64,000 nt of DNA, from NCBI RefSeq assembly GCF_000069785.1, contig NC_010529.1:382894-446893 (forward strand). The letters are read 5' to 3'. The position numbers and the translations under genes are program-made. This stretch comes from Cupriavidus taiwanensis LMG 19424. Lineage in GTDB: Bacteria; Pseudomonadota; Gammaproteobacteria; Burkholderiales; Burkholderiaceae. The notes beneath the pieces were generated by a model. The model was not told where the DNA came from, did no database searches, and saw nothing but the letters and a program-made list of their open reading frames with translations. Each line of letters starts with the position of its first letter. Positions within the stretch are counted from its first letter, which is position 1. Of the stretch, positions 63,540 through 64,000 are shown piece by piece.

Positions 63540-64000
63540 CTAACGCCGCTGCTCACGCCGAGATTTTCGGGGCGGAGCTTGCTCGGCTAGTTGCAGTTGC
63601 GATTGGGCATGACGCCGGATCTGCACGAGGTAGTGCGATTCGACGAGCATCACAAGTTCATGGAAATAGTCCCGGACCGCTGCGGCGTCTGCGTCGGTTA
63701 GCTTGGGCAGCATTGGTCCGAGCCGGGGAAGAAAGGTCAGGTCTGTCATCGGATTCTCAGCGATTGCCGCGGCGGCTCTGGTATGCGGTATAGGTTTGAG
63801 GTAGAGCTTCTCGTCGATCTGCGACAGTTCGCATTGCGCGGCGGGGGCCAACAGTTCGCTGGCTAGGTTCATCAAGAGGCGATGGTTGCCGGCGGCGTGT
63901 TCGCCCAGGGTCTGGCGCAGCGGTTCGGTCATCAGGCTCGCGCTGCCGGCGCTGTCGAGCAAGTGGCTCCGGCATGTCTGTTCCATCGCCAGACGCGCGC
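63540..64000 (-). CDS. AAA ATPase of mobile element (ExeA/TniB-like), partial
   Basis: C-terminal ~153 codons; the 5' end lies beyond the window. LMTEPLRQTLGEHAAGNHRL then LMNLASELLAPAAQCELSQI and DEKLYL match the lid region of the ATPases that accompany DDE transposases. The tail (PKLTDADAAAVRDYFHELVM, ending PPRKSRREQRR) is basic. Walker motifs would be outside the window. Confidence 0.7.
   Translation of the reverse strand, partial: ARLAMEQTCRSHLLDSAGSASLMTEPLRQTLGEHAAGNHRLLMNLASELLAPAAQCELSQIDEKLYLKPIPHTRAAAAIAENPMTDLTFLPRLGPMLPKLTDADAAAVRDYFHELVMLVESHYLVQIRRHAQSQLQLAEQAPPRKSRREQRR

Noticed and set aside
1..64000. CRISPR array or cas genes
   Set aside because: No regularly spaced direct repeats and no Cas-like proteins were seen; the repeats present are IS termini.
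1..64000. Plasmid origin, rep/par or conjugation genes
   Set aside because: None recognised; the plasmid or island nature is inferred only from content, so no origin is annotated.

Overview
The window looks like an accessory region (megaplasmid or genomic island) of a Burkholderiales bacterium of the Cupriavidus/Ralstonia/Burkholderia kind. This rests on protein resemblance: a tbu/tmo-type toluene monooxygenase, an extracellular PHB depolymerase like that of Ralstonia pickettii T1, a Burkholderiales-type short H-NS, and LivH/LivM permeases. The genus is inference. More than half of the window is insertion sequences, many nested, duplicated or decayed, so the resident genes survive as short islands.

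Layout. 1-2535: livH/livM remnants; an IS5-family element splits livM at CTAG and a broken IS3 element has replaced most of livH. 2536-7741: IS3 and ISL3 debris, a cytochrome P450, two lipoprotein genes and a small HEXXH protein. 7795-13304: IS4 (IS50 group), IS110 debris, ISNCY and IS5/IS427 elements. 13534-17513: a sigma-54 promoter and an intact tmoABCDE operon whose reductase gene (tmoF) is a ruin capped by another IS4 element (17514-18937). 18938-22479: transposase and decarboxylase fragments plus a fatty acid hydroxylase/sterol desaturase family gene. 22480-26166: two kinds of IS5, the second as a tandem pair. 26393-28205: a compact operon with the architecture of a toxin-antitoxin-chaperone system (MqsR-like toxin, long MqsA-like antitoxin, SecB-like chaperone), with a palindrome at its start and a terminator at its end. 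28299-33553: IS66 interrupted by IS21 and closed by an IS5 fragment. 33787-37825: IS2-type debris, a secreted pectate lyase, and an 88-nt tRNA-like gene with a CAT anticodon and a long variable arm. 38574-45953: IS30 debris fused to a PEP-utilising-enzyme fragment, then two inverted IS66 copies around an IS5; one IS66 contains an IS256, which contains an IS110. 46139-48478: a large lipoprotein esterase. 48553-55867: more IS copies, an hns-type gene and a 50-bp miniature palindromic element. 55986-57628: a PHB depolymerase gene with a good sigma-70 promoter and an operator-like palindrome at its start site. 57690-64000: an IS66 inserted in a dead IS110, an IS5, IS256 debris and the end of an ATPase gene.

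Functionally the cargo reads as environmental catabolism (aromatic hydroxylation, P450, fatty acid/sterol hydroxylase, PHB and pectin breakdown, esterase) together with a stability or defence module. The monooxygenase appears to lack its own electron-transfer reductase. Target-site duplications and restored reading frames allow several transposition events to be ordered.
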